Shown here piece after piece: positions 25,700-33,856 of a stretch of DNA of 45,800 bases; the first letter of the stretch is position 1; the number at the start of each line of letters is the position of its first letter. Below the pieces are notes generated by a model. That model was given only the letters and a program-made list of their open reading frames with translations, was not told where the DNA came from and made no database searches. Location: positions 1 to 45,800 of the forward strand of contig JBAXAO010000007.1 in the NCBI GenBank assembly GCA_037142435.1, in the 5' to 3' direction. Source of the DNA: CAIMZW01 sp037142435. Lineage in GTDB: Bacteria; Actinomycetota; Actinomycetes; Nanopelagicales; Nanopelagicaceae. Made by a program: the position numbers and the translations under genes.

Positions 25700-26842
25700 C
25701 TACTCTTCTTCGTCGACGTGAACTTCAGAACCAGCAGTTGCATCTTCACGTCCATCAAGACCGAAAGTGAATACCGGCTCCCATGACAACGTCACGCGAT
25801 CGCCTTTATCCAGCGGTGCAATGCCATCATCATTTTGTTCAAAGACCATAAGTTCTTGTCCCCATGGCATTTCGACCTGGTACTGCGTGCTAACGCCTAT
25901 GTACGAAACATCAGAGATGACTCCACCAGGCAAGATATTGCCGTGGGTAGCTTCACCTTCAGGAAGGATGCGCAATTTCTCGGGGCGAATACCAACCAAG
26001 ATGGAAGAATCTTTCGCACTAGATCGCGCGCGAGGTACACCAATCTTCTGTCCAAAGAGATTAACAACCAAAGATTCGGCGCCATTCGATTCAATCGAAC
26101 CTTTAATGAGGTTGGACTGACCCAGGAAGTTGGCTACGAAAGTGGTCTTGGGATTGTCGTAGAGATCGGCAGGTGAACCCATTTGTTCGATTCGACCTTC
26201 ATTCATAACTGCGATGGTGTCGGCCATGGTCATGGCTTCTTCCTGATCGTGCGTTACGTGAACGAAGGTAAGGCCGATTTCGGTCTGAATCCACTTGAGC
26301 TCGATCTGCATTTGCCGACGCAATTTGAGATCAAGCGCACCGAGAGGTTCATCCAACAACAAGAGCGCTGGACGATTAACAATGGCACGAGCTACAGCGA
26401 TTCGTTGTTGCTGACCACCAGAGAGTTGGTTGGGCTTGCGCTCGGCAAGATGTGGAAGTTCGACTAGGTCCAAGACTTTATCAACTTGCTCTTTTACATC
26501 TTTTATTCCGCGGCGACGCAAACCAAAGGCGACGTTTTCGAAGATAGAAAGATGTGGAAAGAGAGCGTAGTTCTGGAAGACAGTATTTACCGGACGCTTA
26601 TAAGGGCGTTCGTACGTGATGTCCGTTGAACCAACGTGAATGCTGCCGGCCGTAGGCTCTTCTAGCCCTGCAATCATTCGCAAGGTTGTGGTTTTACCGC
26701 AACCCGATGGCCCCAAGAGGGCAAAGAAAGATCCTTCTGGAATAACTAAATCCAGATTATCTACTGCAATAAAGTCACCAAAAGATTTGGTGAGGTTGGA
26801 GAGTTTGAGATCTCCTTTTGCGGAAGTGGAAGCGTCAGCCAC
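25700..26842 (-). CDS. potA: Polyamine-type ABC transporter ATP-binding protein, PotA-like (locus 2)
   Basis: ATPase of importer 2, 380 aa with a GTG start at 26840-26842. Walker A is GPSGCGKTT (44-52), the ABC signature LSGGQ (140-144) and Walker B LLLDEP with Asp164-Glu165, followed by THDQEEAMTMAD. The C-terminal 130 residues form a TOBE-type regulatory region (VGIRPEKLRILPEG) and end in an acidic tail. It starts 3 nt after the binding-protein gene and ends 2 nt before potB. It is longer than the locus 1 PotA (332 aa), so the two are clearly separate paralogues. Confidence 0.93.
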   Translation of the reverse strand: MADASTSAKGDLKLSNLTKSFGDFIAVDNLDLVIPEGSFFALLGPSGCGKTTTLRMIAGLEEPTAGSIHVGSTDITYERPYKRPVNTVFQNYALFPHLSIFENVAFGLRRRGIKDVKEQVDKVLDLVELPHLAERKPNQLSGGQQQRIAVARAIVNRPALLLLDEPLGALDLKLRRQMQIELKWIQTEIGLTFVHVTHDQEEAMTMADTIAVMNEGRIEQMGSPADLYDNPKTTFVANFLGQSNLIKGSIESNGAESLVVNLFGQKIGVPRARSSAKDSSILVGIRPEKLRILPEGEATHGNILPGGVISDVSYIGVSTQYQVEMPWGQELMVFEQNDDGIAPLDKGDRVTLSWEPVFTFGLDGREDATAGSEVHVDEEE

Positions 26843-26845
26843 TTA

Positions 26846-28024
26846 CTAGTTACCACTTGCTTTCTGGAAAGCAGTGGCGAACTTGATCTGCTCGGCAGGC
26901 TTCAATGGGCGGAAGACCTTGAGCTTCTTCCACATTGCATCGTCAGGAAAGATTAGCGTGTTCTTAACCTGAGCCGGATTGACCTTGGCCATCGCTTCTT
27001 GCGCTCCTGCAACTGGGCAGACATAGGTAATGTAATTGGCAACTTTGGCTGCAACCAGCGGATCGTAGTAATAGTTGATCAAGGCCTCGGCGCCAGCCTT
27101 GTTCTTTGAAGTTGTTGGAATCATGAGGTTATCGGTAGAGAAAGTTCCACCAGATTCTGGAATTCCGAATCCAAATTGATTTTGATTTTGCAAGTTCAAC
27201 TGATTGATATCACCGGACCAGCCAATAACAGCGGTGGCATCGCCAGAGATCAGATCCTCTTGATAGGACTGACCCTTGATCTGACGAATAAATCCATCGT
27301 GAATCATCTTGGTCACGTAGTCAACGGCGTTCATGAACTTGTCTTCAGTGAATGGCTTAGAAATGTCGGTGCCTTGCCACATCATGATCAGACCAATGGT
27401 GTCGCGCATCTCGGAGAGAACTTCGATCTTTCCCTTGTTGGCCTTGGAAAAGAGTTGGTCCAAAGTTTGAATGCCCTTTGGGGTGTGCTTCTTGTTCCAC
27501 GCGAGGCCAGCAATAATTCCAGCCCAAGGCAGGCTGTAGTGACGGCCCACATCGAAGGGGCGGTTTGCAAGGAAAGGCAGAACGTTCTTCTTATTAGGAA
27601 CGGCAGCATCGTCGAATTTCTGGACGAACTTGGAAGCGACCCAGCGCTCGGCCATCCATTCAGTCATCGTGACGATGTCGTAGCCGATATCTTTCTTTAA
27701 TTTTAATTGTGGCTGCACTTTGGCAGTGAAAGTGTCATTGTCATCAATGACCTCGAAATACTTTGCCGGAATCCCGGTCTTCTTGATAAACGCTTCTAGC
27801 GTTGGATATTTCTTTGTCTTGTTGTCGTAATCCAAGTACAGCGACCAGTTTGCCCATCGCACTGTTGCAGGAACGGCATCGGCACTCTCCGATGTAGCCA
27901 TACCCAGCATCGATGCAGCTCCGAGTCCACCTGCACCGGCAAATAACGCACGGCGAGAGAAAGCACTCGAGGCGAGGTCGGTAACTCCTGGGGGAATGGA
28001 GAAATCTTTACTTGAGGCAGACAT
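26846..28024 (-). CDS. potD: Polyamine-type ABC substrate-binding protein with Tat-like signal (locus 2)
   Basis: Binding protein of importer 2, 392 aa. The N-terminus has about 22 polar residues and then SRRALFAGAGGLGAASMLG, a twin-arginine motif followed by a moderately hydrophobic core, so Tat export is likely. No lipobox cysteine is present. The mature part starts VRWANWSLYLDYD, similar to PotD/PotF proteins, and continues with the two-lobed SBP_bac_8 pattern. The ATG at 28024 has an AGGAAG Shine-Dalgarno sequence. It heads the potD-potA-potB-potC-speB run, 162 nt after the aldehyde dehydrogenase gene. Confidence 0.88.
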   Translation of the reverse strand: MSASSKDFSIPPGVTDLASSAFSRRALFAGAGGLGAASMLGMATSESADAVPATVRWANWSLYLDYDNKTKKYPTLEAFIKKTGIPAKYFEVIDDNDTFTAKVQPQLKLKKDIGYDIVTMTEWMAERWVASKFVQKFDDAAVPNKKNVLPFLANRPFDVGRHYSLPWAGIIAGLAWNKKHTPKGIQTLDQLFSKANKGKIEVLSEMRDTIGLIMMWQGTDISKPFTEDKFMNAVDYVTKMIHDGFIRQIKGQSYQEDLISGDATAVIGWSGDINQLNLQNQNQFGFGIPESGGTFSTDNLMIPTTSKNKAGAEALINYYYDPLVAAKVANYITYVCPVAGAQEAMAKVNPAQVKNTLIFPDDAMWKKLKVFRPLKPAEQIKFATAFQKASGN

Positions 28025-28109
28025 GGCAGCTTCCTTTTCTAGTCAAAAGCGGGCACTGGATGGCAGTTCGGTACAGCGGCATTACGACAGTTTTTCTTGC
28101 TCGGGGCAA

Positions 28110-28115
28110 ATCCTA
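28110..28115 (-). promoter_or_regulatory. Possible -10 element for the potD (locus 2) run
   Basis: The 162-nt gap between the aldehyde dehydrogenase gene and potD is long for this island. On the minus strand it contains TAGGAT, a TANNNT-type -10 candidate, about 85 nt before the potD ATG, but no clear -35. A short inverted repeat (ACGAG/CTCGT, 28145-28157) lies between the dehydrogenase stop and this site without a proper U-tract. Weak evidence only. Confidence 0.25.
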
Positions 28116-28186
28116 GACCCTGAAGTTTACGAAAACCGACCCAAACGAGAGTCTCGTGAGATTCCCAGTTCTGATCTCGTTAGCTT

Positions 28187-29617
28187 TTAGGCGTTCAGGT
28201 TGGTCATGACGTGCTTGATTCGGGTGTAATCCTCGAACCCGTAAGCCGATAAATCCTTGCCGTAACCGGAATGTTTAAAACCACCATGAGGCATCTCGGC
28301 CACCAATGGAATATGGGTATTGATCCAGACGCAACCAAAGTCAAAGGCCTTGGCCATGCGCATCGCCCGACCGTGGTCTCGGGTCCAAACGCTGGAGGCC
28401 AAACCGTAATTGACACCATTGGCGTACTTGACCGCTTGGGCTTCATCGACGAACTTTTGAACGGTGATAACTGGTCCAAAGATCTCGTTTTGAATCATCT
28501 CGTCGTTCTGGACTAGGCCGGCAACGACGGTTGGCTCAAAGAAGTAGCCTGCTCGGGCGACTTTGGAGCCACCAGCAACAACCTGTGCATGACCAGGGGT
28601 CCGCGCAATGAAGCCTGCGACCCGATCGAGTTGGTTGGCATTATTGACCGCACCGTAAAGCACATCTTCATCCGGGGCGCCGGTCGCGATGTTCTTGGTC
28701 GCTTGTTCGGCAAGCAGCGCCACGAAATCATCGTAGACCGAAGCTTCGACCATAACCCGAGTGGCAGCAGTGCAATCTTGTCCAGCATTAAAGAAACCAG
28801 CGATGGCAATGGCTTCGGCTGCAGCTTCCAAATTGGCATCAGCGAAAACGACAACTGGTGCTTTGCCGCCTAATTCCAAGTGGACCTTTTTAATATCGCG
28901 GGCGGCCGATGTGGCAACTTCCATTCCCGCTCGAACGGAGCCAGTGATGGAGACCATAGCGGGAGTGTCATGTTCGACAAGGGCACGACCAGAATCACGA
29001 TTGCCCGTGACCACGTTGAAAACACCTTCAGGCAAAAACTCGGACATGACTCCGGCCATCCAAACTGTGGAGGCGGGTGTTGTATCGCTGGGCTTGAGAA
29101 CGACTGCATTTCCTGCAGCAATTGCCGGTGCCCACTTCCAGACAGCCATCATCATCGGGTAATTCCAAGGCGTTACTTGAGCACAGATGCCTATAGGTTC
29201 GCGGCGGATGAAGGAGGTCATACCGTGCATATATTCGCCAGCAGATTTACCTTCTAGGTTTCGCGCAGCACCAGCAAAGAATCGAATCTGATCGATCATC
29301 GGCGGAATTTCTTCCGAGCTTGTAAGCGAGATTGGCTTGCCCGTATTTTCCACTTCAATGGCAATTAATTCCTCGGCGCGATTCTCAAAGGCATCGGCAA
29401 TTTTCAGGAGTGCCCGTTGACGCTCTGACGGAGTGGATTCTTTCCAGGTTTCAAAGCCTTTTTCAGCTGCCTTCATCGCCTGATCAATATCGGCGGCGTT
29501 GGAAATGGGCGCGGTGGCATAAGCCTGGCCGGTGGCCGGATTGATGACCTCGCTGGTCTCCCCCGATTGTGACGGAAGGTATTTGCCGTCAATAAAGTTA
29601 TGGAGGGTTTTCATCAT
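28187..29617 (-). CDS. Aldehyde dehydrogenase, likely 4-aminobutyraldehyde/betaine-aldehyde type
   Basis: NAD(P)-dependent aldehyde dehydrogenase, 476 aa. Catalytic residues are Glu248 (HLELGGKAP) and Cys282 (FFNAGQDCTAATR); the cofactor block TPWNYPMMMAVWK is also present. Length and sequence feel closest to the PatD/YdcW aminobutyraldehyde dehydrogenases, which oxidise 4-aminobutanal to GABA; succinate semialdehyde or betaine aldehyde are alternatives. Two ATGs (29617 and 29614) follow a GGAG; the first overlaps the rlmN stop as ATGA, and the second has better spacing. The importer, ureohydrolase and aminotransferase next to it favour the putrescine-GABA role. Confidence 0.88.
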   Translation of the reverse strand: MMKTLHNFIDGKYLPSQSGETSEVINPATGQAYATAPISNAADIDQAMKAAEKGFETWKESTPSERQRALLKIADAFENRAEELIAIEVENTGKPISLTSSEEIPPMIDQIRFFAGAARNLEGKSAGEYMHGMTSFIRREPIGICAQVTPWNYPMMMAVWKWAPAIAAGNAVVLKPSDTTPASTVWMAGVMSEFLPEGVFNVVTGNRDSGRALVEHDTPAMVSITGSVRAGMEVATSAARDIKKVHLELGGKAPVVVFADANLEAAAEAIAIAGFFNAGQDCTAATRVMVEASVYDDFVALLAEQATKNIATGAPDEDVLYGAVNNANQLDRVAGFIARTPGHAQVVAGGSKVARAGYFFEPTVVAGLVQNDEMIQNEIFGPVITVQKFVDEAQAVKYANGVNYGLASSVWTRDHGRAMRMAKAFDFGCVWINTHIPLVAEMPHGGFKHSGYGKDLSAYGFEDYTRIKHVMTNLNA

Positions 29618-30777
29618 TGAGCTCCTTCGGTGGTTTCCGTAATTGACGATGATGTGAAAGCAGAAGCAATTTCATTGGCGGCTAGTTGTCCGCAAGCACC
29701 ATCGATATCTCGACCACGAGTATCTCGAACTGTGACGGGTACGCCGTAGCCTTCCAAGATGCGGACAAATTCATCTTCATCTTTTTGACGAGATGCCGTC
29801 CATTTTGATCCAGGTGTTGGGTTGAGCGGTATTAAATTGACGTGGGCGTTGCGATTACGAAGCAAACGACCTAGGAGATCAGAGCGCCAAGCCTGATCGT
29901 TAATATCGCGAATAAGTGCGTATTCGATCGAGTATCGACGGCCAGTGCGATCGGCATATTTATCGGCCGCTTCCAAAACTTCTTTGATTTTCCAGCGCGA
30001 GTTAATGGGAACAAGACTGTCGCGAAGTTCGTCATCAGGCGTATGCAAGGAAACCGCGAGTGTGACCGGAATACCTTCTTCAGTTAACTTTTCAATTCCA
30101 TTGACCAAACCAACGGTTGAGACGGTAATCGAACGCGCACCAATACCTAGGCCGTCAGGTTGAGGGGTTGTGATATTTCGAACCGATCGCATAACCGCGT
30201 TGTAGTTAGCCATGGGCTCGCCCATGCCCATAAAGACCACATTGGATAACCGAGTTGGTCCACCTGGCAAATCACCATTGGCACAAGTACGAGCTGCGGC
30301 GATGACTTGGGCAGTGATTTCCCCAGCCGTTAAATTTCGAGTAAGTCCAGCTTGTCCGGTAGCGCAGAACGGGCAGTTCATTCCACAACCAGCTTGTGAA
30401 GAGATACAGACGGTCGTGCGATCGGAATAGCGCATCAACACACTTTCCACCAGAACGCCATCGTGCAGCTTCCATAAATCTTTTCGCGTTTTGCCGCCAT
30501 CTGCAATGCTAGAACGAACCAAGGTGATGAGCTTGGGAGTAAATGCCACCGAAAGAGTCTCGCGAAGTTCCTTGGGAATATCGGTCCAAGTTTCGGCATC
30601 GTCGTTGTAATGAGTGAAGAGATGAACCGCCACTTGCTTGGCGCGAAAGGCGGGAATGCCGAGCTCGGTCGCTTTAGCCTTACGTTCTTCGGGAGTCCAG
30701 TCGGCAAAGTGCACCGGGGTTTTTACGCGGAGTTTAGGCTCGTCGAAAACCAATTTAATTTCAGGCACATTAGACAA
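29614..30777 (-). CDS. rlmN: Dual-specificity rRNA/tRNA adenine-C2 methyltransferase (radical SAM)
   Basis: RlmN, 387 aa, methylates C2 of A2503 in 23S rRNA and A37 in some tRNAs. The radical SAM cysteines are Cys131, Cys135 and Cys138 (CGMNCPFC), and the methyl-carrying cysteine is Cys362 in the conserved DTRGRDIDGACGQLA region. The SAM-binding GMGEPMANY block is also present. The start is apparently TTG at 30775-30777, 8 nt after cdsA; a GTG nine bases inside is the alternative. The gene ends in an ATGA overlap with the aldehyde dehydrogenase gene. Confidence 0.95.
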   Translation of the reverse strand: MSNVPEIKLVFDEPKLRVKTPVHFADWTPEERKAKATELGIPAFRAKQVAVHLFTHYNDDAETWTDIPKELRETLSVAFTPKLITLVRSSIADGGKTRKDLWKLHDGVLVESVLMRYSDRTTVCISSQAGCGMNCPFCATGQAGLTRNLTAGEITAQVIAAARTCANGDLPGGPTRLSNVVFMGMGEPMANYNAVMRSVRNITTPQPDGLGIGARSITVSTVGLVNGIEKLTEEGIPVTLAVSLHTPDDELRDSLVPINSRWKIKEVLEAADKYADRTGRRYSIEYALIRDINDQAWRSDLLGRLLRNRNAHVNLIPLNPTPGSKWTASRQKDEDEFVRILEGYGVPVTVRDTRGRDIDGACGQLAANEIASAFTSSSITETTEGAQ

Positions 30778-30785
30778 TTAATTAA

Positions 30786-31634
30786 TCACCACTTGAAGTG
30801 TTTGATAAGTTCGAGCGCAAACCAGACGGCGGGCGCGGTAAAGAGAACTGAGTCAATGCGATCCAAGATGCCACCGTGTCCGGGCAATATGGCGCCCATA
30901 TCTTTGATAGAAAGGTCGCGCTTTACTGCAGATTCCAAGAGATCGCCCCATGTTGAGGTCACAACGGCCATTAACCCAATACCGGCTCCAATCCACCAAT
31001 GATTGTGGAGGGCATAGTGAACGACGAGAGAAGAGCCAATGGTCGTTGCCAAAAATGATCCAATGAGGCCTTCCCAGGTTTTCTTTGGGCTGATGTGAGG
31101 AGCCAAAGGATGCTTACCCAAAAGGACCCCAAAAATATATGCAAAGGTGTCATTGCAACTGACGAGAACTACCAACGTCAAGATTCGAGCCGCGCCATCG
31201 TCATGATGAGCAAGAAGAAGCAAAAATCCAGCTAGAAAGGGAATATAAAAAATCGCGAAAGTCGCCGCAGAGGAGCGCTTCAGGAAATCTTTGTTGCTGC
31301 GCCACAACATGTATACCAATAAGTTCGGAACCGAAATAGCCAGCGCGACTGCTAAACCAGAGACGCGACCGTACCAAGCCGAAACTAAGAGCGCAGTTCC
31401 TACCAATTGCAAAGGCATTGCTGGTAATTCGATACCGCCAGCACGATACGCAACCACGAGTTCACGCAGCGCCACCATGATGGCCGCCCAAATAAGTACT
31501 CCGAAGAGAATGGGTGCGAATGAAATCGTGCCAAAAACCAAAATCAAAATGGATAGCGAGACGAGAATGGAAGGGATGAGAGCACGCCCAGCCTTGCGAT
31601 TAATCGCCTCGTTTATCGAATGTATATCGTCCAT
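30786..31634 (-). CDS. cdsA: Phosphatidate cytidylyltransferase
   Basis: CdsA, 282 aa from the ATG at 31634, makes CDP-diacylglycerol from CTP and phosphatidic acid at the membrane. It has about eight hydrophobic segments. The C-terminal signature SAVKRDLSIKDMG...PGHGGILDRIDS is complete. An upstream ATG in frame (31697) would overlap frr by 59 nt and adds non-conserved polar residues, so I reject it. It starts 4 nt after frr and ends 8 nt before rlmN, the standard order frr-cdsA-rlmN. Confidence 0.94.
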   Translation of the reverse strand: MDDIHSINEAINRKAGRALIPSILVSLSILILVFGTISFAPILFGVLIWAAIMVALRELVVAYRAGGIELPAMPLQLVGTALLVSAWYGRVSGLAVALAISVPNLLVYMLWRSNKDFLKRSSAATFAIFYIPFLAGFLLLLAHHDDGAARILTLVVLVSCNDTFAYIFGVLLGKHPLAPHISPKKTWEGLIGSFLATTIGSSLVVHYALHNHWWIGAGIGLMAVVTSTWGDLLESAVKRDLSIKDMGAILPGHGGILDRIDSVLFTAPAVWFALELIKHFKW

Positions 31635-31638
31635 GGAT

Positions 31639-32202
31639 TTAAACTTCGAGAAGTTCGGCTTCCTTGTGCTTAAGTAAGTCATCAATCTTGGCGACATGAT
31701 CTGCAGTGGTTTTATCTAATTCTTTTTCAGCGCGAGCGACATCGTCCTTACCAACTTCACCATCTTTTTCTAACTTCTCCATGGCTTCCTTGGCAGTGCG
31801 ACGTACGTTACGAATGGAAATCTTGGAATCTTCTGCTTTGGAACGAGCTACCTTGATGAATTCCTTGCGACGTTCTTCCGTCAACTGTGGAAAATTGATA
31901 CGAATGACGCTGCCATCAGAGGCAGGATTTACACCCAAATCGGATTCACGAATCGCTTTTTCGATAACAGCCATTGCGCCTTTGTCGTAAGGAGAGACCA
32001 ATGCCATGCGTGCTTCTGGAACCTGGAAGGTGGCCAGTTGGGAGAGTGGAGTGTAAGTGCCGTAGTAGTCGACCATAATTTTGGCGAACATCGAAGGGTG
32101 GGCTCGACCGGTGCGGATAGCGCCAAAATCTTCCTTAGCGACTTCTACCGCTTTGGACATCTTGGTGCTGGCATCGCTGAGCGCTGCGTTGAGATCTGAC
32201 AT
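31639..32202 (-). CDS. frr: Ribosome recycling factor
   Basis: RRF, 187 aa, splits the post-termination ribosome together with EF-G. The tRNA-mimic fold is recognisable from IRTGRAHPSMF, LSQLATFQVPEARM and the basic VRRTAKEAMEKLEKDGEVGKDD region (in parts). Length is typical (about 185). The ATG at 32200-32202 has a strong GGGGAG Shine-Dalgarno sequence. It lies 57 nt after pyrH and 4 nt before cdsA. Confidence 0.97.
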   Translation of the reverse strand: MSDLNAALSDASTKMSKAVEVAKEDFGAIRTGRAHPSMFAKIMVDYYGTYTPLSQLATFQVPEARMALVSPYDKGAMAVIEKAIRESDLGVNPASDGSVIRINFPQLTEERRKEFIKVARSKAEDSKISIRNVRRTAKEAMEKLEKDGEVGKDDVARAEKELDKTTADHVAKIDDLLKHKEAELLEV

Positions 32203-32259
32203 CGTGCTCCCCTTGTACTTGGCCTTCTAATCGGCAATCTAACGACAATGCTAGCGATT

Positions 32260-32976
32260 TTAGGAAACTAAAGTCCCGACAGCCTCTCCCCGAACGGCAC
32301 GGGCGATGTTTCCGCGATTCTTGAGGTCGAAAATGATGATCGGAAGATTGTTCTCGCGACACAGACTAAATGCCGCTGCATCAGCGACCGCCAAGGACTT
32401 CTTCAAGACATCATCAAAGCTGACTGTGTCGTACTTGGTTGCAGCGGGATCCTTCTTGGGATCAGCGCTATAGACACCATCGACGCCGCTCTTGGCCAAG
32501 AGCAGAGCCTCGGAACCAATTTCGAGTGCACGTTGTGCCGCGACAGTATCGGTCGTGAAAAATGGCATTCCGGCTCCGGCACCAAAAATCACAACGCGAC
32601 CTTTTTCTAGGTGACGAATAGCGCGACGTGGAATGTATGGCTCGGCAACTTGTCCCATGGTGATGGCAGTTTGGACGCGAGTATCGATACCTTCTTTTTC
32701 CAGAAAATCTTGAAGTGCCAAGCAGTTCATAACCGTGCCCAACATTCCCATGTAGTCGGCACGTGCGCGATCCATCCCGCGCTGTTGAAGTTCGGCTCCG
32801 CGGAAATAATTACCGCCACCAACAACGATGGCGATCTGAGTTCCGCTGCGAGCCACATCTGCAATCTGTCCAGCAATTTCATGTACAACATCGGGATCAA
32901 CGCCGATGCCTTTCGCGCCTCCAAAAACTTCGCCCGAAAGTTTAAGGAGCACTCTCTTGTAACCGGTTCGGGTCAT
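32260..32976 (-). CDS. pyrH: Uridylate kinase
   Basis: UMP kinase, 238 aa, phosphorylates UMP to UDP and is the entry to pyrimidine nucleotide pools. The amino acid kinase fold shows RVLLKLSGEVFGG at the N-terminus, VVGGGNYFRG (phosphate loop), the UMP-binding DYMGMLGTVMN and the ATP-site KSGVDGVYSADPKKDP. It follows tsf by 45 nt with an AAAGGAG Shine-Dalgarno sequence, as expected in the rpsB-tsf-pyrH-frr block. Confidence 0.97.
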   Translation of the reverse strand: MTRTGYKRVLLKLSGEVFGGAKGIGVDPDVVHEIAGQIADVARSGTQIAIVVGGGNYFRGAELQQRGMDRARADYMGMLGTVMNCLALQDFLEKEGIDTRVQTAITMGQVAEPYIPRRAIRHLEKGRVVIFGAGAGMPFFTTDTVAAQRALEIGSEALLLAKSGVDGVYSADPKKDPAATKYDTVSFDDVLKKSLAVADAAAFSLCRENNLPIIIFDLKNRGNIARAVRGEAVGTLVS

Positions 32977-33021
32977 AGGGAGTGCTCCTTTAACTAGTGG
33001 GATGAATTTATGGTCTAGAGA

Positions 33022-33852
33022 TTACTGTCCAACTCGGAAGCGGTGGAATGCCGACACGGCAGTTTTGGCCTCATCCAAGATTTGTTGAACGGTCTTCTTG
33101 GCATCCTTAGCGAAAGACTGCTCCAAGAGGCTGATCTCCTTGACGAATCCGGTCACGCGACCTTCAACGATCTTGGCGATGGAAGCTTCTGGCTTGCCTT
33201 CGTTGCGGGCGGTCTCTTCAGCAATGCGACGCTCGTTCTCAATGTGGTCGGCAGGAATATCTTCGCGACGAACAAATTGAGGTGCGAAAGCGGCAATGTG
33301 CTGAGCTACATCCTTGCCAGCATCAACGGCTTCGGTAGCCAATTGAACCAAGACGCCAACCTGAGGAGGTAGGTCTGGGCTGGTGCGGTGTAAATACAAG
33401 GAGACTGGTGAACCCTTGAGAACTGCAACGCGACGAAGTTCGATCTTCTCGCCCAAAGTTGCATTGGCTTCATCGATCGTCGCTTGAACAGTCTTGCCGT
33501 TCTCCAAAGTGGAGGCAAGGAAGGCATCGAGTTCGCCGATTTGACTGGCGAAAAGGTGTGCCAAAAGTTCGTTAGCAACAGCGACAAAGCGCTCGCCCTT
33601 GGCAACGAAGTCTGTCTCACAGTTGAGTTCGAGCATAACGCCGACATTTCCTTCGGCCTTTGCAATAACCAAACCATTAGAGGTGGTGCGACCTTCGCGC
33701 TTGGTAACGCCCTTCAAGCCTTTAACGCGGATGATTTCAATAGCTTTATCGAAATCGCCTTCAGCCTCGTCAAGAGCCTTCTTGCAATCGAGCATTCCGG
33801 CGGCAGTTGCCTCGCGGAGACGCTTTACATCTTCTGCGGAATAAGAAGCCAC
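33022..33852 (-). CDS. tsf: Translation elongation factor Ts
   Basis: EF-Ts, 276 aa, the nucleotide exchange factor for EF-Tu. The N-terminal UBA-like domain has VKRLREATAAGMLDCKKAL and the conserved EF-Tu contact NCETDFVAKGERF. Two coiled subdomains follow with VAVLKGSPVSLYLH. The start is GTG at 33850-33852, 4 nt after the rpsB stop. It ends with RFRVGQ, the usual EF-Ts tail. Confidence 0.97.
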   Translation of the reverse strand: MASYSAEDVKRLREATAAGMLDCKKALDEAEGDFDKAIEIIRVKGLKGVTKREGRTTSNGLVIAKAEGNVGVMLELNCETDFVAKGERFVAVANELLAHLFASQIGELDAFLASTLENGKTVQATIDEANATLGEKIELRRVAVLKGSPVSLYLHRTSPDLPPQVGVLVQLATEAVDAGKDVAQHIAAFAPQFVRREDIPADHIENERRIAEETARNEGKPEASIAKIVEGRVTGFVKEISLLEQSFAKDAKKTVQQILDEAKTAVSAFHRFRVGQ

Positions 33853-33856
33853 TTAG

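Noticed and set aside
28145..28157. Terminator between the aldehyde dehydrogenase and potD
   Set aside because: Only 5-bp arms and a broken U-tract (UUGGG); too weak to call.
32979..32993. GGAGTGCTCC palindrome upstream of pyrH as an operator
   Set aside because: It is the Shine-Dalgarno region with a chance palindrome and leaves too small a loop for an RNA hairpin.
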